From NCBI RefSeq assembly GCF_014803405.1, contig NZ_JACYFG010000061.1, positions 292,446 through 356,445 of the forward strand: a DNA stretch of 64,000 bases, in the 5' to 3' direction. The stretch comes from Pelagicoccus enzymogenes. Its GTDB lineage: Bacteria > Verrucomicrobiota > Verrucomicrobiia > Opitutales > Opitutaceae. Under the pieces are notes generated by a model. It did no database searches and was not told where the DNA came from. It was given only the letters and a program-made list of their open reading frames with translations. Numbering within the stretch: the first letter of the stretch is position 1; each line of letters begins with the position of its first letter. Shown here piece by piece: positions 34,641-42,762 of this stretch. The translations under genes were made by a program, and so were the position numbers.

Positions 34641-35909
34641 CTATACCTGCTTGAACACCAGCGACACATTCGCCCCGCCAAAGCCGGAACTGTTGCTCAA
34701 AGCGATCTTGGGAGCTTCACTCAAAGTCTCTCGAATCACGTTCACTCCCTCGAACTCTGGATCCAGATCCCGAATGTGCGCCGATCCCGGCGTAAAGCCT
34801 TCCTTCATGCTCAAGGAAACGATCGACGCCTCCAAGGCGCTGGCCAAAGAGAGCCCATGCCCCGTCAAGGCCTTGGTGCTCGATACCTTGGGAACATGGC
34901 CCTGCTTCGCGAACACTTCTCGAATGGCGCGGCCCTCGCTCAAGTCACCGACCAATGTGGAGGTCGCGTGCGCGTTGATGTATTCCACCTCCCCCGCATC
35001 CAACGAGGCAGAACGCAGCGCTCGCTGCATCGCCGCAACCAATCCCACGCCTTCCGGATGGGACATAGCCACGTTGTGCCCGTCGCTAGCCTGCCCCCAG
35101 CCGAGAAGTTCCGCATAAGGCCTCGCGCCCCTGCGAAGCACCTCCTCTTCGCTCTCCAGAATCAGCACAGCCCCACCGCCCGTACTCACAAAGCCATTAC
35201 GAGACTTGTCGAAGGGACAGGAGGCACGTTGCGGGTCGCCCTCGAGCGAAAGCGCTCGCATGCCCGCAAACGGCAAGAGCGATTCGTCATTCAAGTCCTC
35301 GCCAGCAGCGACGAACATCCGTTTCTGGCGCCCCAAGGCGATATCATCATAGGCAAAGCCGATGGCATGTCCCGAGGAGGCGCAAGCGGAAGAAAACCCG
35401 CAGGAATTGCCGCGAATCTTGAATTGAGCCACCAGGTTGAAGCTTAGGGTGCCCGCGATCGAAGCCACGATGCCCGTCGGAGGACAACGCATCGGCCCCA
35501 TTTGATGGAGACGGGTCGTATTCTGGTGGATCAGCCGCGTCGACCCTCCAGAGGAGGTGTACATGCCTGTATCCAAATTTGAGATATCCGGCTCCTCCAG
35601 CCCTGCACTTTCGATCGCCTGCGACATTGCCACGTGCACATAGGGGCCATGCGGCGGAAGCGAACGCATGACGTCTCTCCGGATCCGGTACGGCGCCGGC
35701 AAGGTCCAATCCTCGAAATCGGGCGAGCTTACATCGAAGCCTTTGACCGTGCCCGCTAGCTTCACGTCCGACGGAATCTTAGCATTCTGCGGGGCGAAAG
35801 GCTCAAAGCCGTGCTTGAGAGCTCGCAGGCTACCGACCACTGCTGGCGCATCGTTGCCGATGCTGCTCACGATTCCGATTCCGGTTACAAATACTCGCTG
35901 AAGTCCCAT
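34641..35909 (-). CDS. Beta-ketoacyl-ACP synthase (FabF/KAS II-like)
   Basis: 422 residues from ATG at 35909. The thiolase-fold condensing enzyme triad is present: Cys176 (FSSACASSGHAIG), His314 (NAHATSTLVGD) and His351 with Lys346 (SSTKALTGHGL). The C-terminal NSSGFGGANVSLVF is typical. The sequence is divergent from housekeeping FabF (for example HATSTLVGD where THGTSTP.GD is usual). It follows the ACP-dehydratase fusion on the same strand with 53 bases between, so the two probably act together to extend and dehydrate a special acyl chain. Confidence 0.9.
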   Translation of the reverse strand: MGLQRVFVTGIGIVSSIGNDAPAVVGSLRALKHGFEPFAPQNAKIPSDVKLAGTVKGFDVSSPDFEDWTLPAPYRIRRDVMRSLPPHGPYVHVAMSQAIESAGLEEPDISNLDTGMYTSSGGSTRLIHQNTTRLHQMGPMRCPPTGIVASIAGTLSFNLVAQFKIRGNSCGFSSACASSGHAIGFAYDDIALGRQKRMFVAAGEDLNDESLLPFAGMRALSLEGDPQRASCPFDKSRNGFVSTGGGAVLILESEEEVLRRGARPYAELLGWGQASDGHNVAMSHPEGVGLVAAMQRALRSASLDAGEVEYINAHATSTLVGDLSEGRAIREVFAKQGHVPKVSSTKALTGHGLSLASALEASIVSLSMKEGFTPGSAHIRDLDPEFEGVNVIRETLSEAPKIALSNSSGFGGANVSLVFKQV

Positions 35910-35962
35910 GAAGCCTGCTTCGTTGAAAACGAACACACGACGCCCAACAGGACAAGTCGAGC

Positions 35963-36841
35963 TTACTCTTTCGCTCCGCTCGCCGAGGCCCCCTCAGCTG
36001 GAGCGACGATCAAGGAAATCTCTTCCGCGGAGGCGGCCTTTTCGCCGGCAACCGTAATCTTGCCGGAATAGACGACCAAGGGATCGCGGCGGCGCTTCAG
36101 CTCAACGCTTAGCTCCAGCGTGTCACCCGGCCGGCAAACGCGACTGCATCGCACCCCGTCCGCTCCCGTGAAATAAATCGAACTTCCGGCGCCCTCCGAG
36201 GCCGAATCGTCAGTGGTCAAGAAGTGGAAAACTCCGAGCTGCCCCAGCGCTTCAAGCATGATCGAAGCTGGGAACACGGGGTCACCCTTGAAGTGGCCTT
36301 TGAGGAAGCCTTCCTTGCCCGAAATCGTGTAGGCCCCCTTTGCCTTCGCTCCATCAATCTCAGCTGACTGCAAAAACAAGAAGGGCTCCTGCTGCGGCAT
36401 CACTGCAGCGATCTGCTCGATAGGAAAGGACTTGGCTTGGGCCACCACTTCCACTCCCGAAAGCTTGGCCGCGATGAATGTCTTCAGGTCGCCCACCGTG
36501 CGCAGGTCCCAAAGCTCCTCGTTCTTGATGCTCACCCCCAGCGACTCCTCTACCATCATGATCGCCTCAAACATCGTGAGCGAGTCCATGCCAAGGTCTT
36601 CCATGAACCTCACCGAATCGTCGCCGCTCTTCAGCGTGTCGACTACCTCCGGCTCCAAGAAGCGCTCTACGATTCCCAACACCACCGTCGGCACCAGAGA
36701 GATGTCCCCGCTCTGGCGAAACGCAAGTGCGGCAGTGATGGTCTCCGGAGAGCAACGCTTCAGGGTCTCCTTGAGGAGCTCGTCTGCGCTGGGGTCGGAA
36801 GGACTCTGATTCTGGTTCGTGCTGGTTGCCTCGTTTGACAT
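35963..36841 (-). CDS. Acyl carrier protein fused to FabZ-like 3-hydroxyacyl-ACP dehydratase
   Basis: 292 residues. About 45-130 form an acyl carrier protein with the phosphopantetheine site in EDLGMDSLTMFEA, Ser87. About 140-285 form a hot-dog dehydratase: MPQQEPFLFL, then GHFKGDPVFPASIMLEALGQ with catalytic His183 and Glu197, as in FabZ. The first 45 residues are polar and unassigned. Fusing the carrier to the dehydratase would channel the hydroxyacyl intermediate. Together with the FabF-like synthase it could form a dedicated chain-building pair, with reductase and loading enzyme supplied from elsewhere. It diverges from a glycosyltransferase gene. Confidence 0.88.
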   Translation of the reverse strand: MSNEATSTNQNQSPSDPSADELLKETLKRCSPETITAALAFRQSGDISLVPTVVLGIVERFLEPEVVDTLKSGDDSVRFMEDLGMDSLTMFEAIMMVEESLGVSIKNEELWDLRTVGDLKTFIAAKLSGVEVVAQAKSFPIEQIAAVMPQQEPFLFLQSAEIDGAKAKGAYTISGKEGFLKGHFKGDPVFPASIMLEALGQLGVFHFLTTDDSASEGAGSSIYFTGADGVRCSRVCRPGDTLELSVELKRRRDPLVVYSGKITVAGEKAASAEEISLIVAPAEGASASGAKE

Positions 36842-37055
36842 GAGAAGCGTGTAAAAAAGGACGGCCGCCTAGCCTTGTAAACAGCAAAAGATGGACCAGT
36901 CCCCGCAACCTATAGAGCACTCTTTGAACAAGAATGAAAGCCCTTAAGCGGTCACCCCTCGATAGCCCCCGCTTTTTGAGTTGATTCGCTTCCCCAGTTT
37001 GCCTGCAATCGCCGCAGCATCCAACCGCCCGCCCTCGCGCCGGCACGCTCAAGAC

Positions 37056-38243
37056 ATGGAAATCGCCGCCAGCGCCCCGATTCTGATACTCACCCACGAG
37101 TTCGCCCCCACCAAAGGCGGGATCGCTACCTTCACCGAAGAAATGGCGCGGGCCGCAGTCAAACTCGGGCGCTTCGTCGAAGTGTGGGCTCCCAAAGCCA
37201 ATCGAATCGACGACGACGAATTTCCGTTCTCCATCAGGCGACTCGAACTCAAAGGCAGCCAAGACCTGAGCTGCCAAGCTCGCCTCGCCATGCAAATGAT
37301 TCGCGAACGGCGGCGCCTACGCAACGCCATCGTCTACCTCTGCGAGCCCGGACCCGTGCTCGCCATGTGCTACCTGCAATTCTTCAAAACCTTCAAGCCA
37401 GGCAAGCTCATCCTCACCTTCCACGGTTCCGAGATCCAAACCTTCGCCGCAAACCCGGGTAAACGCATGGCCGTAAACGCCCTCATCAAACGAGCCGACC
37501 GCATCAGCACCCCCTCCGAATTCACCCACGGCCTGCTCAAGCGAAACTTCCCCGAAGCCAAGCGAAAGACCTTCCTAACCCCCTGCGCCCTGCGCTCCGA
37601 CTTCGCCGAAATCGAAAACCGCCAAAATCGCAGCTCCAAAAAAGTCCATATCCTCACCGTCGGACGCCTCCACCCCCGAAAAGGCCAAACCTTCATCCTC
37701 AACGCCCTCTCCCAGCTTCCTCGCCAGCTTCGCCGCCAAGTTACGTTCTGGGTCGTCGGAACCGGCAAGAAGCACGGCTACGAAAGCGAACTCCGCGAAC
37801 TCGCCGCCAAGATGGACTTCGGCGTCACCTTCTTCGGCGACGTGTCCAACGAGGAACTGGAAGACCTCTACGCTCGTGCCGACATCTTTTCCATGACCAG
37901 CGTCAACTTCCGCAAGAGCGTGGAAGGCTTCGGCTTGGTCTACCTCGAAGCTGCCGCCCACGGACTCCCCATCGTCGCCCACCGGATCGGAGGCGTCGCC
38001 GAGGCCGTTTCCCACGGCGAGAACGGCATCCTCGTCGAGCCGGGCAACCAAGCCGAGCTCACCGAGGCCTTCGCCCAGCTCATCCAAAATCGCGAGCTCC
38101 GCCAAAAAATGGGCCGCAACGGCAAGAAATGGGCCCGCCGCAACACCTGGCTCCAATCTGCCGACCTGCTCTTCAACCGCTGGGACATCACTATCGATCC
38201 CACCCTCGAGGAGGCCGAAGAGGCCATCGAACTCTGCTCGTAG
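37056..38243 (+). CDS. GT4-family glycosyltransferase
   Basis: 395 residues from ATG at 37056; the open frame continues upstream but lacks a good start. GT-B fold: the N-terminal acceptor domain has HEFAPTKGGIATFTEEMA (the glycine-rich loop), and the C-terminal nucleotide-sugar domain has TVGRLHPRKGQ and the EGFGLVYLEAAAHGLPIV motif with the conserved Glu pair, then GENGILVEPGN. Such retaining enzymes add sugars to lipids or polysaccharides at the cytoplasmic side of the membrane. No polysaccharide cluster surrounds it. Neighbours concern acyl chains (ACP-dehydratase, thioesterase), so a glycolipid is possible; this is inference. Confidence 0.9.
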   Translation: MEIAASAPILILTHEFAPTKGGIATFTEEMARAAVKLGRFVEVWAPKANRIDDDEFPFSIRRLELKGSQDLSCQARLAMQMIRERRRLRNAIVYLCEPGPVLAMCYLQFFKTFKPGKLILTFHGSEIQTFAANPGKRMAVNALIKRADRISTPSEFTHGLLKRNFPEAKRKTFLTPCALRSDFAEIENRQNRSSKKVHILTVGRLHPRKGQTFILNALSQLPRQLRRQVTFWVVGTGKKHGYESELRELAAKMDFGVTFFGDVSNEELEDLYARADIFSMTSVNFRKSVEGFGLVYLEAAAHGLPIVAHRIGGVAEAVSHGENGILVEPGNQAELTEAFAQLIQNRELRQKMGRNGKKWARRNTWLQSADLLFNRWDITIDPTLEEAEEAIELCS

Positions 38244-38345
38244 AGGAGTTGGACAAAGTGCGGGAGCGTGCTCTTGACTGGGCGTAGTTCGATTTGAGAA
38301 CGAAGACTGTTGTCACGCGATTCAATCCAGCATTCCATTCCAAGC

Positions 38346-38744
38346 ATGATCGAAAGCGTCACCACGATCCAAGTACGCTACGCGGAAACCGACATGATGG
38401 GCATCGTCTATCACGCCAACTACCTGCCATGGATGGAAATCGGGCGCACCGAGCTGCTGCGCGAAAACGGACTTCCCTACAAAGAAATCGAGGCCCGCGG
38501 TCTCATGCTCCCAGTGCTCGACGTCAGCGTGCAATACAAACGCCCCGCCAAGTACGACGACACGATCACCATCCACACCCGCATCGCCGAAAAGCCCTTC
38601 CTCAAGATCAAGATCGCCTACGAGCTCACGCGCGGCGACGAGCTCATCGCCACCGGCAGCACCACCCACGCTTTCATGACCCCCGACGGACGCCCCACCA
38701 AACCGCCCGCCTTCTTCCGCGAAGCCCTCGAAAGCAAACTCTAG
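38346..38744 (+). CDS. Acyl-CoA thioesterase, YbgC/4HBT hot-dog family
   Basis: 132 residues from ATG at 38346. The motif RYAETDMMGIVYHANYLPW near residue 10 is the active-site signature of the YbgC/4-hydroxybenzoyl-CoA thioesterase family, with the Asp in AETD as the catalytic residue. MEIGRTELLRENG follows, as in the family. It hydrolyses acyl-CoA or acyl-ACP thioesters in the cytoplasm, chain preference unknown. It lies about 100 bases after the glycosyltransferase on the same strand; the gap contains a degenerate REP-like stretch. Confidence 0.9.
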   Translation: MIESVTTIQVRYAETDMMGIVYHANYLPWMEIGRTELLRENGLPYKEIEARGLMLPVLDVSVQYKRPAKYDDTITIHTRIAEKPFLKIKIAYELTRGDELIATGSTTHAFMTPDGRPTKPPAFFREALESKL

Positions 38745-38747
38745 AAG

Positions 38748-38786
38748 AGGGGCGGGTTCCACCCCGTCCGCGCTGCAGGATCAACC
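38748..38786. repeat. Second repeat family, copy 1
   Basis: The stretch containing GGCGGGTTCCACCCCGTCC followed by GCGCTGCAGGA resembles 45090-45130 (GGACCGGTTCCACCCGGACC, then GTGTTGCAGGA). It contains a short palindrome around GGTTCCACC and overlaps the last codons of queG, so the repeat may have altered that C-terminus. Confidence 0.5.
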
Positions 38787-40013
38787 GGTAGCGTCCACTG
38801 TCCCGGCGGACGAATACTCAGCCAGCACGGACTCGTCCGTTTCCCTAGCCCGAGCCCCAGCCAGCAAACCCTCAGCTTCGTCACCACAAAGCTGATACAC
38901 CGCCCAAACTGCGTGCCCGCGCACCAGCGGTTCCTCGTCCTGGCTCGCCATCGCAAGCAGCTCCCGCTTCACCTCGCTCAAGAACAAGTCCCGCTCCCTC
39001 TCGCTCGTGCCCTTCGGCCACCAATCCTCGCAGCGCAACAAATTGCCCGCCGCCACACAGGCGTTGCGACGCAATCCCCGCCGCTTCGTGCGCTTTTGCG
39101 GCATCTTGCGAAACAGCTCCTGATAGGTTTCCACGTCTAAGCGCAGCAGATCCAGCAAGCCCAGTTCCGTGGGAGCGTAGCGAGCCTCCAGCAACTGCAA
39201 GCGACCCGCTTCCGCGAAACGGTTCCACGGACAAGCGTCCAAGCAAATGTCGCACCCATAAACGCGGCCCCCAAACTTCGCCCTGAGCTCCACTGGAATG
39301 CTTCCGCTATTTTCGATGGTCTGATACGAAATGCACTTCCGCGTATCCAAAATCCCAGGCTCAACAATTGCATCCGTCGGACACGCATCCATGCAGCGAG
39401 TACACTTTCCACAAAGCAACCCAAGGTGGCTCGGCCGCTCCGCGGGCGAACTCGCACCCACACCCTTCTTCAGCGGTTCATCCGCCTCGATCTCCAAGGG
39501 CAAAAACACCGTCGCCAAGAGCAGCCAGTTTCCATGCTCCTTGGAAATCAGCATCCCATTCTTACCTTGCCAGCCCATACCCGCAGCAGCCGCCCAACCG
39601 CGCTCCATCACCGGGCCCGTGTCCGTGTAGTAGCGGTAATCTCTCGGACCCAAGCCAAAGCGGCTTTCCAGGATGCTTCCGAGCGCCTTCAAGCCGCTCA
39701 AAACTGTGTCGTGATAATCTCGATACAAGGAATACTTGGCAAAGCCAGTCTGCGACCGCGCCACCGTATGCGCAGGCGGCAAATAGTTCAACCCCAGCAT
39801 AATCACCGAGCAAGCGCCGTCCAAGACCAAGCTCGGATCCAGTCGCTTCTCGATCGAACGAGCCAACCACTCCATGTCAGCATGGTAGCCCGCCTTTATC
39901 CATTCCTTAAGACGCGTGTTGGAGATCGGACTCAAGTCCGTGAATCGAACCGCATCGAATCCCAACTCCTCGATCGCCCCCCGCAAGTCTTCCTTTTCAG
40001 AGCCCCGTATCAT
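38781..40013 (-). CDS. queG: Epoxyqueuosine reductase
   Basis: 410 residues from ATG at 40013. QueG is a cobalamin and iron-sulfur enzyme that makes queuosine from epoxyqueuosine in tRNA, the last step of the pathway. The N-terminal cobalamin-binding domain has the family segment YTDTGPVMERGWAAAAGMGW, and two 4Fe-4S motifs follow: CGKCTRCMDACPTDAI and CDICLDACPWN. The C-terminal region has the HEAT-like RRGLRRNACVAAGN. The start ATG overlaps the aroK stop (ATGA), which indicates translational coupling. The extreme C-terminus overlaps a dispersed repeat. Confidence 0.95.
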   Translation of the reverse strand: MIRGSEKEDLRGAIEELGFDAVRFTDLSPISNTRLKEWIKAGYHADMEWLARSIEKRLDPSLVLDGACSVIMLGLNYLPPAHTVARSQTGFAKYSLYRDYHDTVLSGLKALGSILESRFGLGPRDYRYYTDTGPVMERGWAAAAGMGWQGKNGMLISKEHGNWLLLATVFLPLEIEADEPLKKGVGASSPAERPSHLGLLCGKCTRCMDACPTDAIVEPGILDTRKCISYQTIENSGSIPVELRAKFGGRVYGCDICLDACPWNRFAEAGRLQLLEARYAPTELGLLDLLRLDVETYQELFRKMPQKRTKRRGLRRNACVAAGNLLRCEDWWPKGTSERERDLFLSEVKRELLAMASQDEEPLVRGHAVWAVYQLCGDEAEGLLAGARARETDESVLAEYSSAGTVDATG

Positions 40014-40549
40014 CGCGCCATCTGGGACACTTCCAAACGATAAGAGCGACACACGTGAGCGACGACCTCATTGACAGTGCGGCCTTCCGTCAAAATGCAG
40101 CAATGAGCTTGTTGGTAGATCGGGTCACGCACCGCCAACAGCTTTTCGATCTCTGCCAGAGGATTCTCTACCTGCAGCAAGGGCCGGTTCGAATTGTGAC
40201 GCGTTCGCTCGTAAATGCCCTTCGCCGTCGCGATCAACGAAAAGACAAGCCCCCTCGACTTCAACAGATCCATCATGCCTGGCTGCACCGCCAATCCACC
40301 TCCGCAAGATACCAAGTTGCCCTCGTCGGAGTGCCCCGACTCAACGAAGGCCTTTTCCATCGCGCGAAAAGCAGCCTCCCCGTCGGACGCAAAAATCTCC
40401 GAAATCGACTTCCCTTGTTGCTCCTCTATCGCGTGGTCGCTATCGACAAAATTCAGCCCCATATGCTGAGCCACTTGACGACCCACCGTACTCTTTCCAG
40501 TCCCCATGAATCCCACGAGGTAAAGGTTTGGCTTCTTTTTCATCTTCAT
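40010..40549 (-). CDS. aroK: Shikimate kinase
   Basis: 179 residues from ATG at 40549; ATG at 40585 would add 12 residues that do not look conserved. Shikimate kinase phosphorylates shikimate at C3 with ATP, the fifth step of chorismate synthesis. The Walker A motif GFMGTGKST is near residue 13, followed by the shikimate-binding DSDHAIE and the GGGLAV motif, and the lid RTRHNSNRPLL. It overlaps queG by four bases (ATGA), so the two are cotranscribed. Confidence 0.93.
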   Translation of the reverse strand: MKMKKKPNLYLVGFMGTGKSTVGRQVAQHMGLNFVDSDHAIEEQQGKSISEIFASDGEAAFRAMEKAFVESGHSDEGNLVSCGGGLAVQPGMMDLLKSRGLVFSLIATAKGIYERTRHNSNRPLLQVENPLAEIEKLLAVRDPIYQQAHCCILTEGRTVNEVVAHVCRSYRLEVSQMAR

Positions 40550-40617
40550 AAGGCAGCCTTGCACCCAAAAGCCACGCCCGCTCATAGTCTACCCAAATTT
40601 ACCAACCCGTAACTCCC

Positions 40618-42261
40618 ATTTCCAAGCCACTCACAGCAATCATCTTCGGCGGAGGCCTCGCCGGAACCATCCTGGCCGAGCGCTTTACGACCGCCGGACT
40701 ACGGATCCTCCTCGTCGACGACCCCAGCAAATCCCGCTGCTCCAGAGTCGCAGCCGGTCTGATCAACCCAATCGGCGGCAAACGCCTAAAGCTCGTCTGG
40801 CAGGCCGACTCCCTCATCCCTCACGCCCGCGCCTACTACGACGAGCTCACCTCCAAGCTCGGACAAAAGCTCTTCCATCCACGTCCCATCCATCGCTACT
40901 TCGCCAACGAGCAAGAAGCCCAGCTCTGGCGAAAGCGAAAGGAGGATCCAGCGCACCAGCAGTGGGTCGGCTTCTCCGCAGACGACCACTTCACCATCCC
41001 CGACTCCGGCTATCTCGACACCAACGCCCTGCTCGACCTCATCCACGCCCAACTCGAGTCCCACCGCCAGTTTCTGTCCTCAACGTTTAACTACGACGAA
41101 ATCGCACTCACCGAAACCGGCATAGCATTCCGCGACTACAAAGCCGACTACGCCATATTCGCCGAAGGACACCTCGCCACAAGCAACCCCCACTTCTCCT
41201 TCATCCCCTACAAACCCGCAAAAGGCATCATCGCCTCCATAAAACCTGCAGGAGCGAGCTTGCCACTGGATCAACACATACTCCTCAAGGGCAAGTTCAT
41301 CATCCCGCGACACGACGGAACCGTTCAAGTCGGAGCGACCTACAACTGGAACGACCCCACCGACATCCCCGACGCAGCAGGCATCCAGGAACTCGCAGCC
41401 TTCCTCGACCAAGAACTCGGCTCCGGAACCTGGGAGTTCGAGCAAATCCGAGCCGGCGTCCGACCTGCCACCGCCGGAGCCTACCCCGTGGTCGGCCCCC
41501 ATCCCAAACACCCCCAACTCATCGCCTTCAACGGCTTCGGCAGCAAAGGCTCACTGCAAATCCCCTACTTCGCCGAGGCCCTCATCGCCTTCCTTGAGGT
41601 AGCGACCGCCGTCCCAGCAGACAAAGAACAAGCCTCGCTCCACACCGAAGTCCTTCCCTCCCGCTTCATCAAAAAGGCAGCCAGCAAACCCAAACGCTGG
41701 ATCGCCACCAACGTTGTGAAAAGCGAAATACTCGGCGCCCTCTCCAAAGGCGATCTCGCTATTGACGCTACTGCCGGCAACGGACACGACACCCAATGGC
41801 TCGCCGAGGCCGTCGGACCTGCTGGACACGTATTCGCCTACGACATACAAGAGCAGGCATTGGCGATCACTCGCGAACGTCTGGAAAAGCACCAGCTCCT
41901 TTCCCAAGCGACCCTCCTGCAAAACGGACACGAGACGCTGCTCGAAACGATTCCTCAGCAGCACCATGGCCAAATAACCGCCATCGTCTTCAACCTCGGG
42001 TTCCTTCCTGGCGGAGTCCCCACACTCATCACAAAATCCGACACGACCATACGCGCCCTAAAGGCCAGCCTAACGCTCCTCAAGCCCGGCGGCACTCTCG
42101 CTGTCACCCTCTACCCCACCCATACCGGAGCCCAAGAGGAGGTCGACCTCGTCCTATCCTGGTTTCATAACCTACCCGAAAACCAGTTCGAAACGCACAT
42201 CGAACCGCACCCCCAAAACAACCTTAGCTCCCCCTACCCGATATTTATCAAGAGGAGGTAG
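40618..42261 (+). CDS. Bifunctional FAD oxidoreductase / YtqB (MnmM)-type methyltransferase, MnmC-like
   Basis: About 547 residues. The N-terminal part (1 to about 345) is a DAO-fold flavoprotein beginning with the FAD motif FGGGLAGTILAERF and ending with RPATAGAYPVVGP and NGFGSKGSLQIPYFAE, as in the MnmC oxidase half. The C-terminal part (about 365-547) is a class I methyltransferase of the YtqB type: AIDATAGNGHDTQWL (from about 381), FAYDIQEQAL, FNLGFLPGGVP and the C-terminal SSPYPIFIKRR. YtqB is known as MnmM, which methylates nm5U34 in tRNA to mnm5U, and DAO enzymes of the MnmC kind make nm5U from cmnm5U. The fusion would therefore do both steps. The frame is open from a TAG at 40585, but the only usable start before the FAD motif is ATT at 40618. 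Confidence 0.85.
   Translation: MSKPLTAIIFGGGLAGTILAERFTTAGLRILLVDDPSKSRCSRVAAGLINPIGGKRLKLVWQADSLIPHARAYYDELTSKLGQKLFHPRPIHRYFANEQEAQLWRKRKEDPAHQQWVGFSADDHFTIPDSGYLDTNALLDLIHAQLESHRQFLSSTFNYDEIALTETGIAFRDYKADYAIFAEGHLATSNPHFSFIPYKPAKGIIASIKPAGASLPLDQHILLKGKFIIPRHDGTVQVGATYNWNDPTDIPDAAGIQELAAFLDQELGSGTWEFEQIRAGVRPATAGAYPVVGPHPKHPQLIAFNGFGSKGSLQIPYFAEALIAFLEVATAVPADKEQASLHTEVLPSRFIKKAASKPKRWIATNVVKSEILGALSKGDLAIDATAGNGHDTQWLAEAVGPAGHVFAYDIQEQALAITRERLEKHQLLSQATLLQNGHETLLETIPQQHHGQITAIVFNLGFLPGGVPTLITKSDTTIRALKASLTLLKPGGTLAVTLYPTHTGAQEEVDLVLSWFHNLPENQFETHIEPHPQNNLSSPYPIFIKRR
41248..41262. repeat. REP-like fragment inside the oxidoreductase domain
   Basis: GCAGGAGCGAGCTTG matches the left part of the repeat at 34612-34637 and is read in frame as part of KPAGASLP in the FAD domain. 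It may be an insertion that added a few residues to a surface loop. Confidence 0.4.
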
Positions 42262-42282
42262 AATCCGCTGCCCCTGCGGACA

Positions 42283-42759
42283 TCAACGCGTCAACCTCCG
42301 AATTTCATCCCCATAATTCGGATACGCTTCCAGCAATTCCTCTCGCTGCCCGATCTCAAAACCATCCCACTCGAAGCCAGGGGTGACCACGCAACTCATC
42401 AACGTCCAGCCGCGTTCTCCATCCCCTATTGGAACCCCACCGAACCATTCGCCTGGCTCAAAGACTAAATGCGGCGATTCGCCCCTGTCCAAATCACGCC
42501 CCAGCGTTTCCCAACGCCCCTCGCCTTCTCGTCCAATACGAAAGACCTCGAAAGCATCCCCATCCAAAAAGAAAAACTGCTCCACCGCATCCAGCCGATG
42601 CAAGGCTGAGAACTCTTCTCGGGTAAACAAAGCGTAGATCGTGGTGCTCACCGCTCGTCCATCCGCCCCCGCTTTTCCCGTATGGATCCGCCGAAACCAA
42701 CCGCCCTCGCGATCCAGCCGCTGCAAGCCCAATCGATCAACCACCGACTCAACAGTCAT
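42283..42759 (-). CDS. Cupin-superfamily protein, DUF985 type
   Basis: 158 residues. The pattern of the DUF985/Cupin_5 family is clear: EGGWFRRIHTG near the N-terminus, STTIYALFTREEFSALHRLDAVEQFFFLDG in pieces through the middle, and CVVTPGFEWDGFEI near the end. It forms a single beta-barrel. Family function is unknown; a sugar or small-molecule ligand is often suggested. The gene begins three bases after the DNA polymerase stop, so they form an operon, though no functional link is evident. Confidence 0.88.
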   Translation of the reverse strand: MTVESVVDRLGLQRLDREGGWFRRIHTGKAGADGRAVSTTIYALFTREEFSALHRLDAVEQFFFLDGDAFEVFRIGREGEGRWETLGRDLDRGESPHLVFEPGEWFGGVPIGDGERGWTLMSCVVTPGFEWDGFEIGQREELLEAYPNYGDEIRRLTR

Positions 42760-42762
42760 CTT

